Assembly: GCA_964030475.1 (NCBI GenBank)
Contig: CAXIPT010000001.1
Coordinates: forward strand, 17,582,514 to 17,646,513
Direction of reading: 5' to 3'
DNA length: 64,000 nt
Source: Tethya wilhelma
Lineage: Eukaryota > Porifera > Demospongiae > Tethyida > Tethyidae
This document shows, in pieces, positions 35,779 to 47,154 of the stretch. Position 1 is the first letter of the stretch, and each line of letters opens with the position of its first letter. The translations under genes were made by a program, and so were the position numbers. The notes under the pieces were generated by a model. That model was given only the letters and a program-made list of their open reading frames with translations, searched no databases and was not told where the DNA came from.

Positions 35779-38145
35779 GTGCAAACCATAATCCTTGTGG
35801 TTACCAGATAGTCATGGTTACCAGATAGCTACAACTCACTCATTACACCATGGACCACCAAATCATGTACAAAACCATTCAATATTTCATCATGTGCACA
35901 CTCAATACTAGGATCCTCATGCCAGGCCAGAAACAATTTCCCCCCCTTCCCCCCCAAGTTATATTAGCTGTTCCTGTCACATACTATCACATGTGAAATA
36001 TAATTACTATGTCATTGTCAGATAGGAAGGGAAAAAGAAAAGACCTGTGTGTGAAACAATTACTGTGGGTCTATTGTTTGGGACATGCACCTAATGGAAG
36101 AACAAATTACCTAACTACCTATCTACACCTAGGTGAAGTTTCAAGGGAGATCCATTGCAATACAAAAGGTTCAGTGAGAGATCTCCAGCTGATACGACGA
36201 TGATCAAAGAAATTAACTCACTTTAATTTGGTCCGAAAGAAATCATCTGAGTTTGTATTCTCTGTAAAATGCACGAGTGTTTGCATGGGTGCAGGTAATT
36301 AGAGTCAATTTAAAAAGCAGTCCAGATCAATTATCAACAAAAGCTATCATTTTCAATTTCTACATGAACCACTCAACCCTAGGCTTCTCCATAACCTCCC
36401 CTCCTTAGTGGCCAGGTAGCCACAGAGCCAGTCAGTCAGTGGCACACCACAATATGGTGGTGGCCTGGGGATTCAAAGCTCTACAACTGTGCTAATTATT
36501 GCAGGGACCAGCTATATACATACAGCAGCTGTTGGTGATTAAAATTTAATTTTGTATTCTCATGTTACAGTATACCTTTGAAGACTGTCAACACTACTTT
36601 CCTCATTTGAGCTCTGTAGGGAGGGAGAGAGGAGGGAGGGAGAGAGAGAGAGAGGGGGGGGGGGGGGANGAGGAAGAGAGAGAGATCATGCCATGGGAAG
36701 CTTATAAGTATCAGTTACACGTATTCAATGGTTCTATGGTTACAACACGCTATTGATCCAACCAAATAACAACCAGGCTAGGAAAAAGTGCCAGTCAACA
36801 AATGGACTTTTGTGATTTCCTGGGGGAATGCATAATGCCAGGCAAAGATTTCAAGAGCTCACAGTCAATATACCTAGACGTGCAACAATTATAGAATGAT
36901 GCAACAAGTCCGTGATCATAGACAGCAAGCGGCGCAACGTCCTTTCAACCATCCAAGGGACCCAACCAACCCCTGAGCTAGCACTGAGGTCACAATCAAC
37001 CCCTAACGGTATTCAGTGATGCTAAAGGTTAGAAATTAAGTCATAAGTACATGCATTATTCATACCGTTATACACTATTGTGTAACCACAGACACACCCA
37101 CCTGTGGGCTATTAGTTCAAGGATTTGAATTAGAAATTTCCCCACCCCTTTTCGCCTGAAGCTCTTGTCCAAATGAATCTCATAACTGAGAAATAAACAA
37201 GAGCACAAAACACAACAATAATATACACACTGATGTGTACATAAACATTAACATTATGCCAAGATCAGCAGTAGAATGTAAACAATACTAATACAAAGAA
37301 GAAATTGACATAAACTAAGAACCATTTATTTGTCATGCAAAGAAAGACATTTACACGCATTGCCACTTGATACAAAAACAGTTAAAACTTGGAAAAATAA
37401 CATAGACTACTGATAGCAAAAATCTATGCATCCATTAGCCTATAAGGATGCACTGTAGCAAACACTCACCCATGCACTCACCAATAAGCCACCTCCACAT
37501 TTTCGTCCAAGTCAAACCTGAAGTTGACAAACCCAACAGGTTTCTGAGAACTGGACTCCCTGGCTAGAAGGAAGCTAAGAGCATTGTGTGTGTACAGGGA
37601 AATCCTATATCATACAAGATGACATAAAGTGCCTACAATAAGGTATAACTCTGCTGGCTAAGATGCATGCCTGGTTGTAAACAGAATTCAACCACTTGCA
37701 CAGCTGCATTGAATCAGGGGACAACAACGAGGTTAATTGATAAGTGTAGTAGCTGGTACTCTAGTGGGACTTTCCCCCAGTGCTGTACACCTGCTGACAA
37801 GGCAAGCCATAATTCTCTTCTAGAGTATTCATACTCTTATCCTCCTTTCACTATGAGTGGGAATAATGGGGGATGGTATGTAAACAATGAGCTTAGGGAC
37901 ACGCATGGTAATCTCCACTGGCCTGACCTGACCTTGTACTGTGTCATCAAACAAAGATCAAAGGAGGACAAAAATGGCCTAGAGTGGACTGGACTAGACT
38001 CTGAGGCTGCAGGAAAGGGACACTTGAAAAAGAAAAGAACCCCCCTAGTGATTTTTGGTCATAGGTGAAGCTGAGTTAACAGGTAGAAGGTGGGTGGGTG
38101 GAAGTGTCTAGACTTGAGCACAATGTGTCTAGTGATCTCATGCCA

Positions 38146-38222
<77 letters not shown>

Positions 38223-39530
38223 NATGCACTTTCTGTTTCAAAATACACACATGCAGAGTCTATGTTCCACACCAAGAGCTCTAAGATAATTATGATACCT
38301 GACAATGGTCAGGCATGTGCAGGAAACCAAAATAAATGTGTCTCTGGCTGGGAAATACCAGTGGAGCTCACTGCTCTACAGTGAGAGAAAGGTCAGAGGA
38401 GAGAGCCTGGGTAGGAGGCTAAGGAGAAGCATCATTATGCCATCACGTCAGTCAGTTACTTTAACTTGAAATTGAACAAATTTGGGACTCAGCACTTATT
38501 TCCTAAGTTATAACGGGCGTGCAGAAATTTCAAAAACAAACCCACATACATAACATTATTATTAGAAGCACCACCCCTACAACATAAATTTAACGGTTGC
38601 CTAGAGGTTGATCATTTGTAAAATTCCATTCATTGAATTGGAATTTGCAATAATCCCCACTATATAATACCCTAGTGCACAGTGCACTTTTTGAAAAAGC
38701 AAGTCAGCAAAATGGTAAGTGGTCATCAATTCTTAAATACATGAATGACCTTAACTAGCTTGGTTCACATCACAGATGATTATATTATGGGAGTCACTTA
38801 CTATGACTTGACACACTCCTTCATCAGGTCAAATGCCCACTTGGTATCATCTGGTGCCATCTCTGCCACCGGGTGAAACGATATGGATAGATCTAAACTG
38901 TTTGTGTATGCAGTACAACCAAGTTTACATTTCTTCATCAAAACATTCACAGGGCAGCTTGCTGTTGATCAAAACAATGAATCCAGGACAGGCTAGACAT
39001 AAGAATGATGCCTAGATAATTATCGCACGATCTTTTCTATAATTAAAAACTCACCCATTTCTGTTATATCTCCTAAATGGAGCGAGACTTGCCATGTGGT
39101 CCTTCACCTTTTAAAGAAGGTCGAAACAATAGTCACACTCTGTATATTTTACATTATAATACGATGCAAGAATTCTTACTTCATATGCAGCCTTTACTTT
39201 AGCAAGAGCTGCTCTGACTTCAGCTTGTTCCTGGATAAAACATATGCAAGCCGTAGGTAGTGAGTCACTGAACTACATTCTGAGAAAACTTGACGTGTAT
39301 AATTATGTGTACAAATGAACAGACCTGCTTTCTTTTTAGCTTCTTCTCTTTGCTCTTTGCTGAGCCTGATTTCTACAGTCATGTGTGTACATGGTAAATA
39401 ACATGGTTTGTCAGAGAGATAGCAAGCTTATAGTTAAGCAATTTCATATCTATGCAACAACACAAGCTACATTTAGATAAAGAGAATTGCTGATATCAAT
39501 GATGATACAACTTGCCTTCTTGGGAGGCAT
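35135..39530 (-). CDS. NAA40: N-alpha-acetyltransferase 40 (NatD), one internal exon missing from the assembly
   Basis: NAA40 acetylates the N-termini of histones H4 and H2A. Ten exons are visible (minus order): 39530-39516, 39372-39325, 39230-39180, 39107-39055, 38897-38802, 37574-37482, 37185-37102, 36613-36576, 36261-36222 and 35504-35135. They give about 295 residues. The start is MPPKKKSGSAKSKEKKLKRK, as in the basic NAA40 N-terminus. Then come APFRRYNRNGLDLSI, TKWAFDLMKECVKSY, VGFVNFRFDLDENVEVAYCY and the acetyl-CoA loop RRKGVGKFLIQIL. The expected segment with the invariant WGWK, about 24 codons, is absent between 38802 and 37574. The (GT)n with an n at 38223 lies exactly there, and flanking phases would tolerate the loss. 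Intron 1 uses a GC donor. The C-terminal tail of about 75 residues is longer than in human and Ser/Glu-rich. Confidence 0.88.
36615..36690. repeat. G-rich / GA repeat with an n (36669)
   Basis: GGGA-type repeats run into a poly-G and an n, then a short GA run, just upstream (minus sense) of a 38-bp NAA40 exon. The gap does not break the reading phase. Confidence 0.8.
38148..38222. repeat. (GT)n microsatellite abutting an n gap
   Basis: About 37 GT units end at the n at 38223, inside the NAA40 intron where the conserved WGW-coding exon is expected but not found. Confidence 0.95.
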
Positions 39531-39740
39531 CTCCACTGTTGACTATGAAGAGGACTTGGCGCCAGTGTGCCACGTGGTTGTTGGAGTTGTTTGTGTACAT
39601 CTAGTCTGGCCAATCAAATCTTTGCAAGGTATTTTGGCGGGAATTTTGAGGGATTGTATAAAACAAAGCAGCTGTTGCTGACCTGGAGTCCAAAGGCTGA
39701 TACATGGTGGAGAGCTCACTAAAATTTGAGAGACAGAATC
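39531..39740. promoter_or_regulatory. Bidirectional promoter, NAA40 / RAD51AP1-like, with E2F-type site
   Basis: The 210 bp between the start codons contains a perfect E2F consensus TTTGGCGGGAA at 39633-39643, a second E2F-like ttggcgcc near 39557, a CCAAT box (ggccaatca, 39608-39616) and TATAAAA at 39657-39663 oriented toward the plus-strand gene. S-phase control of the repair gene is inference. Confidence 0.65.
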
Positions 39741-42163
39741 ATGGATTTCACTGCTTCTAAGTGTAGTAAGCAAGCTTTTTGTGTTTGCTTCAATGACTAG
39801 GATTTTAGCTGTTTGTTCTTGTTGTTTGAAGGTCATTCTATCTGCTCAAACGACCAGCTTGTGGAACATAGGATGTCACAGCAGCTACAACAGGCTCTCC
39901 TACCTCCACAGAATAAAAAGGTAACCAACTCAGAACTCTTGTCAAGAAGTTGGTATAAATTGATACAACTTCAGGCTTGCTCACAAGTTGTTTCATTCTT
40001 TTGTTCATGAATGTGCAGGTAGTACCTGCTCTCCCTCCAAATGCTATCCTCAGCCTGCCATCCTCACTGGCAAACAGGAGTCTGCCTCTCAACAAAAACA
40101 CCAGCTGTTTCATTACCTCCATAACTGAACCAGCTGCTTCTCCCAGGAGGCCATTAGGCACAACCTCACTGCACCCACTGCAGGGTCCCTCCATTCTCTT
40201 CACTAACAAACCAGTGGTCATTCTACAAGAAGAAGATGCAACTCTCCTCTCTCGAGTTCTTGGTCATAATGGCTACTATCGTAAGCCCTCCTCTAGTTGC
40301 CACTCATTGAACAAAGATGGTGGAGTGCATTTTGAACGGCAATTACAACCCAGCTTAGAATTTCGACCAGATAATTCATTGCCCGAGATAACTGAAATTG
40401 TTGACGATGCCACAAAACCAGCTCCAGAGACAACTGACCTAGAGGAAACTGTCGCTACTAAGCCACACGGGGATGTATCTGATGATGGTCCTGTCACCAA
40501 ACCCCTCCATGAGAGTCCATCTCAAGCCAATCACTGCATCTCCATCCAACAATCTAGTTCTTGTCCCGTTGAATCACTCGCCAAAGAACCATCTTCATCC
40601 CAAACTATTTCTAAAGTCAACTTGGAACCGATTGAGTTGTACTCAACACAACGTGACACCCTCTATTTCTGTGAGGACCGTCAGAAAGAGATTCTCAAGC
40701 AAGATGACTCTGACAGTGAGTTGGATTTATCTGAACCACAACAAGATTTAGGCTTAGAAGAGGATGAACAAAATATTACTTCACCAAGTCAACTTGGAGA
40801 GCTCCCACTGTCTAGCAATACTGGGCTTGAGGACCAGCAGCACACACCACAGCTAGCTGAGCCTGGAGCAAGGGGGGATCAAACGAGGCTAGAGGAACTG
40901 TCAACCCAGCATGTTGATCCTGGACTACAGCAGAGTGATGATGACACAGTGCTAGCAGTTCCAAGAGATAAAGAATCATCCAAACGTACACAGGAAGATA
41001 TAGAATCAGTTGCCAAGGCTTACAATGAACAAGGGTCTCCTGCCAGCACTCAAGAACCACCTTCAAAACGACAAAGACTCTCAAATGATGTTCAAGATAC
41101 GGTAGCCATAAAGAATGAACTTCAAACTGTTGAACCTCCAGTCCAAAGTCTCCCTGCACCCCTCCATTCACCAATCACCGAGGAAAGTATGGTTCATCCA
41201 GCATTAGAACACAGCTCTCAGTTGAGTGGTGTGAACTACCACGATAGACTAGTATCATTGGCCAACCCTCATGAGCCAACGGACACTGCTGATGATGGGA
41301 GCAGCACGGCTGACCAGATGCTGCCAACTGAGAGTGCCAGGCAACACGCACTCATCCCTAGACCAGTTCATTGCCACACTCACCGACGACCGGACTCTAA
41401 TAATGACAGGGACGACTCCAATACTGATAACCTATCCCTTAGCAGAGGATATGGAGAATGTACAGTATTGGACACTGTGGTACAAGTGCCATCTCTGCAC
41501 CCAGAGGAGATGAGCCATGCTAGTGTGACTGGTTTAACAGTCAGGGCACTCCAGGATTCTCTGTGTTCTGAGAGTGGACCGATACAAGCAGAAGAAGTGC
41601 CTCAACAGCTCTCACTGTACAGCAGTGGTGGTGGTGATTGTCAGATAGTACCAGGTGATTCTTTGGAAAGCTCCTTCATTGCTGAACCACTTTACTCGGA
41701 CTGTGAAGTGACAAAGAACAAGTACCAATCTACTCCACGTGTTAAAATTGACTTTGGTAACATTAGCACTCTAGATGGAATGACAGCAGTAGAGGAGGAG
41801 AAACAATCTTCTCCAAATGTCAGTCTTGATGGTATTCGGGATAGTGTGAAGAGATCCTGTGAAGCTACACTGCCATGTCATTCATTTGGCTGGAGAACTG
41901 GAAATAGTGGCATGGCTCAACCACACAGTAAGTCATTGCATCATACGTGAAATGAGCTAAACATCTTTAGTTATGCTATGTGTTATGTATATGTGTGTGC
42001 ACATTATGTATTTGTCGACGGTTCACATTCATGAAACCTCCAACATTCTTCAGGCTCTGAGACCTACCCTATCACTAGACTGAACCTCACTAAGCCATCC
42101 CTGAGGCTGGGACTCTCAAGAAAGCAGAGATGCAAGCCACTTCACAATAGAAGAAGAAAATAA
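39741..42163 (+). CDS. RAD51AP1/RAD51AP2-like protein, complete
   Basis: Four exons join in phase (39741-39765, 39832-39920, 40019-41927, 42054-42163) and encode about 710 residues. Most of the protein is a low-complexity acidic Ser/Glu/Gln-rich chain without a known domain, including the basic patch PPSKRQRL that could be a nuclear signal. The last exon contains SLRLGLSRKQRCKPLHN, which matches the C-terminal RAD51-binding motif of vertebrate RAD51AP1 (SLRLGLSRLARVKPLHP) and is also related to RAD51AP2. On that basis I call it a RAD51 accessory protein acting in homologous recombination. The rest has no alignable similarity, so exact orthology is open. It shares a short promoter with NAA40. 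Confidence 0.7.
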
Positions 42164-42396
42164 TCACCATTATTATTATCAAGTATGATTGCGACTCACT
42201 ATTAACCTCATGATAAACAAGATCCCAAGTTTCATGGCAGTATAATCTATGTCACTTATGATAAACAGTAACACTGCTGTTTATTCACATAAAGCTAGCT
42301 ACACTGGTGGTAGCTTGAATGATGTATGGTTTAAATCATTGTGTAAAAGATATCATATTGCTGATGTATGTAAAAATGTTTGTTCTGATTTTAATA
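42164..42396. other. Short intergenic region between converging gene ends
   Basis: Only 233 bp separate the stop codons of the RAD51AP1-like gene and the CapA-like gene. No feature is visible. Confidence 0.5.
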
Positions 42397-43611
42397 CTAA
42401 AGTCTGTCACAAGCTAAACAGTGATCGTCCAACACTCCACACACCATTCTCCACTGTAAGCTGGTGGTGTTATTAACTACTGGTCTCTTTATTCTACTGC
42501 CATAGCGGTCATCGTATTCCAATGGTAGGGTCACATACTCAGCTATCACTGGCTCACTCCTGTACGTACATACACACATCAGTAATTAGCATCAATATCT
42601 AGCTGGCAAGAACCATACTATTGCTACAAAAATAACTTTTGCATAATTATAATAATAGCAAATTTGACCAATTCCTTACTTTGATAGGTATATTCTGTAC
42701 ACTCTCGTAAGTTGTTCGCTGTGGCGTAGCCCTTCCCTGGCTTTGGGAGGCACTAGCTTGCAGTGTTCAGCAGAACTTGAATATCTCCATTCACCAGCCA
42801 CCTAGCATGAGTATAAACCACAAAACTTAGCTTTTTTTTACTTTGTGACATGGGAAAATTATTATTCACCTGTTTCCAGCAATAAGGGGTTGAGGTGTCA
42901 GAACTGAGTACATTTCCCAACGAAAACAGCACTAGTGTCTTTCCAAAGTAGGCATGGTCTTGTACAGCGTTGGGATGGTAACCAATGACCACTGTCACCC
43001 TGAGGTGAGCTAGATGCCTTGCTATGGTCAGAGCTGTCTCATCGGGGAAGTAACCACTCTCTCGTCCCCAGTACATCACCACCACAATGACTTCTACACC
43101 ATGCTGTGTTGGCTGATAGATAGTAAGAAAATCTGTGAAGATTTGGCTGATTACAAGACAACACAATTTCTAATAATCCCATTCTAAACTGAGGCCATAC
43201 TTATCCATCTCAGAGTCTACTTGCAATTGAGCACACACAGACTACCATTAGCAAAAGACTAAACAATTAAAAATGGATCATCTGTGGTGTTTGTGTAGTT
43301 TTAGTTTAGTTACCTCTCTCAGTTCAGTGACAGCACTGGTGGCTACCTTGGCACTGTATTTCACCGGTGCAAATGGCATGTTGGGTGGATGAATGCACTG
43401 ACCATGAACGCCACAGAAGGCCAGGAACCCAATCCTCTGTCCTCTCACCACAATAATCTGATGTTGCTTGGCATTCAGACCCAGCCATCTGATACCGGCA
43501 GCTTCTAGTACATGCACTGTCTCCCTGATGGTGCTACTCCGACTGGTAGCTAGTAGAGAGATAGGATCACTGGCCAGAGACACAACTTGAACACCCAAAG
43601 ATTGTATAGAG
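42397..43611 (-). CDS. CapA/PGA_cap-family phosphoesterase-fold protein, C-terminal exons
   Basis: Four exons join in phase on the minus strand: 43611-43314, 43112-42870, 42801-42680 and 42559-42397. The first encodes LGVQVVSLASDPISLL...LEAAGIRWLGLN and IGFLAFCGVH, and the second VEVIVVVMYWGRESGYFPDE and VTVVIGYHPNAVQDHAYFGK ending LVLFSLGNVL. This order (VVSLAxxH, AGIxxxG, VVxxHWGxE, GHHPHxxQ, SLGN) is that of the CapA / poly-gamma-glutamate capsule family, a branch of metallophosphoesterases. Some metal-ligand positions deviate: the usual ANNH reads ASDP, the WG is kept, and HP is kept. The substrate in animals is unknown. The 5' exons are missing because an n at 43732 follows, just before a transporter gene fragment on the same strand. 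Confidence 0.75.
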
Positions 43612-43732
43612 CTGAATTGAAAAAAAGAATACTTTATATCTTGATACATCTTAGTCAGAAGTGTAACATTTTGATACAAAAATGGCACAAATCTCCTATC
43701 TGAATCATCTGATACCTCATGATTTCCATAGN

Positions 43733-43763
<31 letters not shown>
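43733..43763. repeat. (GA)n microsatellite abutting an n gap (43732)
   Basis: The GA run begins right after the n and separates the 5'-truncated CapA-like gene from the 3'-truncated transporter gene. Confidence 0.9.
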
Positions 43764-43766
<3 letters not shown>

Positions 43767-43949
43767 CATACTTTATACAAATTAGACTTGTATATAAATT
43801 TGGCATGCTTAATAAATAAAAATAAAATATATAAAAAAATAATAAGAAAGGCCTATAATATTATTACAAGGACACGGTGTTTAATTAAAGCATAATTTTA
43901 GCAATAAAGTTAACATAATGCAATTATATTTTCTCTGATATTTTCTTAC

Positions 43950-45401
43950 CAGTTGCAAGTAATATCCCAGCCAACTTGACCCAAGTGTGGAGCTGCAGGT
44001 AGGTATATACTCATGGTATAATAACAGACCACAAATACACAAACAATGGGCCCATTATTTGACCACTACCAGAGTCATGCAATCAGATTGATATTCATTG
44101 CTCTATTGTTATCAACATGCACACATGTGAGGGACTGTAGATGCATGCACTAACCAAATATGGTGATGGCACTTTCTCAGTGCAGGTGAGGATGGCCAAG
44201 ATGGTGGTCCACACTGGAATGATGGGCTGGAAGGCACTGGCAATGTCAGGACCAGCCCAGTAGACCCCCAGGATGAAGAGGAGCTGAGAACAAAACAAAC
44301 AAGAAGAGTTATTAGCAACTGTCTATGGTGCATTGCTCAGACCCGTAGCCAGGATTCAAATTAAAGCGGGGTGCATATTGACTGCTGAAAGTGTCACATA
44401 AAATAGTAGAAAAGTAGATTTAGGCTAATTCAGTTGAATTCTGGTGCATTCTGGAGCATCTTTCATGTGCATCCCCCTTTTCAAGCAAAAGAAGAACTAA
44501 GATTTAGTTAGGTACAATCATAAAACATTAAGTTATAGCTTCAAATCATGCACCCCCTTTCAACCCCTCCCTACGGGCCTGGTACTTGCTAGTGTGACAA
44601 AATGTATTCAATTGTGTGTATTTCTCTCTTTAGTTCAGTACCACTGGAGTATGGAGCAGCTCTTGGAAATGGTGTAACTGGCTTCCATTGAGAAAAACGT
44701 AGAGAGAAAGCTAAACAGACAGCAGCTACCAATTGATCACCTCTAACTCTCACACTTCTAAACTAACACTAGCATTATTTCAAATACTCTATAGCCAGAA
44801 TGCTGCATGCATTTGCTTGTTTAAATTGTGTTCAATTATTGTCAGTGAGATCTCCATACCTGATTCCCGAACATGCCCATCAATCCCAGAAGAATGAACA
44901 CCTGTGGAAGTAACACAAAGCAACAAAGAGTATAATGAGATATGCACTGAAGTTCTAAAAAATGATACATACAAGTAGCATTTTGAAGTTTGGAAACATT
45001 ATCTTTCGTTCGGCCACAAGAGCACAGACAAACAGCACTGGAAAGCAGCACAGATCCCTGCCAAGATATATAAACGACAATTAACAGTCAGTAGGTGGGG
45101 CTGTCAAGTTAGAATTGATTCAAGCACTCACCTGTAAAAGCTGAATACAACTGGATTGGCTTTGTTCTGTGTTGCATATTTCCTCACAATGACTGGGTAG
45201 ATTCCAAAACCCAACTAACAAGAAGAAAGTGGTGGGAAAGGGTGTGTCAGTGTGCATAATTGATAGAGCTATAATAAATATCACAAAGCAACATACCTGC
45301 ACCAAAAGGCAGCCTCCAATGACTAGCCATGTTGGAGGGACACCAGTTTTCCACCAGCCAAACAGGTAGTTGATATAATTGAACCGCTTCTCAGCCTTCA
45401 T
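43950..45401 (-). CDS. WAT1/EamA-type multi-span transporter, N-terminal half
   Basis: Six exons join in phase: 45401-45297, 45214-45132, 45057-44973, 44901-44860, 44283-44155 and 43992-43950. They encode WLVIGGCLLVQLGFGIYPVI, NKANPVVFSFYRDLCCFPVL, VFILLGLMGMFGNQLLFILG, VYWAGPDIASAFQPIIPVWT and then ILAIL...EKV, WVKLAGILLATG. The hydrophobic spans and the FSFYRD, GLMGMFGNQ and AxxFQPxxPVWT strings match plant WAT1-related (nodulin MtN21) drug/metabolite transporters with an EamA domain. Five membrane spans are covered. The second EamA repeat should follow but is absent, because the n at 43732 and another gene come next. It is divergent from golgin-84. Confidence 0.8.
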
Positions 45402-45599
45402 GTTGAATAATTGTGTTGTGCTTTTTTTTACTAATTAGCGCAGACAGCGCAATCCGCAAAGCTGCGTTGGGTAAAGAAGGGGTTATTAATTATGCACTAT
45501 GCGCATGCAGTGCGCATGCGTCAGCGATCGATCGATGAATGCCGCTTTTAATTTTAACTCTTTGCTCACTGATTTACAACATCGGAAAAGCTGTGAAAG
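45402..45599. promoter_or_regulatory. Bidirectional promoter, transporter / golgin-84, with NRF1-type sites
   Basis: The 198-bp interval holds two overlapping-type palindromic elements, ATGCGCATGC near 45499-45508 and TGCGCATGCG at 45511-45520, which fit the NRF1 core YGCGCATGCGCR. A gatcgatcgat string follows. No TATA box is clear. Confidence 0.5.
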
Positions 45600-47108
45600 A
45601 TGTCGTGGTTTTCAGGTCTAGCAGAGAGGGCTGAAGCCTTTCTGGATAAGATGGACCAGACAGCAGCTAATACACTTCAAGATGTCGGTATCTCTCCCCA
45701 GAAAAAGACACACCAGGACAAGCTATACACTCCAGAAAGCCCAGAAACCAACCCACTTCTCTATGAACCAACAACAACAACAGTAACATCTAGCAATACA
45801 GATAGTGGGGCCAGTCCAGGGAGCACTGTGGCTCAGATTCTAGTTGGAAGTGCATCAGGTGCCCAGTTACTCATGAAATCAAAGTCACCCACTACCATGT
45901 CCACGATGAGCAGCAGAGGGATGACATCAGGAAGGGGTGGAGTATCAGACGAGAAGCCTCTCTCTCCTGGAGCGTCTGGTCACTACTCTCAGAAAGAAAA
46001 TGACGACATGTTGTTTGAGTTTTTGAACACTCCTTCAAAGGCAAAACCGAAACCAACCACTTCGACGGTCGTGGCCCCTCAACCCAAACAGAGCAGACCT
46101 CACTCTGGTCGAAGGTCAGTGACTCCATTGAACGTACGGTCGTCACAGCAACAATCAAGTTTGCCACGTCCACATTCTTCACCGGTGATGCTACAGCCAT
46201 CGTTGAGTCGGAGCAAACTGGAAGGAGGGGAGAATGGTGGGCGGAGCATTGAGGAGGAGGGTAGCCATGGCAATGGTGTTAGTGAGAGCCTGTGGAGGAT
46301 TGGTGGTGAGATTGATACTGATACTGACACGACTGATTTGAGAGCATCAAAGAGAGCGAGTGTGATTGAAGAAACTGACTCTCACTCACAACTGGCTGTC
46401 ATCCAAGAATCAACTGGCTCAACAATGGTGGATCAACCACTACAAAACCAATCATCAGAGTCACACGGCAAAGACATCACTGAGGATGGTGAAACTCTAC
46501 CATTCCAAGAGGAACAGCAAAACATTGCTGCTACTAGCAACGAGGGTGCCCCTGTCCTGATCACTACTAATGAAGTTCAACTTCATCAGTCAGTAGTAGA
46601 TGCTCTGAATCAAAAGGTCTCAACTCTTGAGCTTGAGAATAAACTACTTAAGAGAGAAGTAGGCTCTCTGAACGATGAACTGGGTTCCATGCTGTCACGG
46701 ATGAAAGAAGCCAGTGATAATATCACTCACTACGAGAGTGAGATCCATGCCCTCAGGGAACAGGCTTTACAGACAGATCACATGATACGACAGCTTAGGT
46801 CACATGAGGAAGACCTGCAAGCGACTGTTGACTCAAAGGAATCACAGATACAAGTGTTAAGGACACGTTTCACTGAAGCTGAGAGATTAATGGAGGACTT
46901 GAAACACCAGCTGTCTTCAGCACAGAAGGAGAAAGAGAGGTAAGTATGGTTGTTCAGTAGTATCATGGTTTGTATACCAATTCACATGCATGTACAAGCT
47001 CAAATATTACAAGCACAGAGCCTAGAATATGAAATTAAGTTGTTCTTGTGTGTGTACAAGAAATTTGATGACAGGTTTTAGACTATTCTGTAACTTTGTG
47101 CTGTACAT

Positions 47109-47154
<46 letters not shown>

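Noticed and set aside
37667..38068. 133-residue plus-strand frame in the NAA40 intron
   Set aside because: No similarity, no supporting splice sites, and it does not encode the missing NAA40 segment on the other strand.
43620..43730. YGNHE string next to the n at 43732 as the metallophosphoesterase GNHE motif
   Set aside because: The motif sits against a (GA)n and an n, its phase with the next exon cannot be confirmed, and the match is too short to call.
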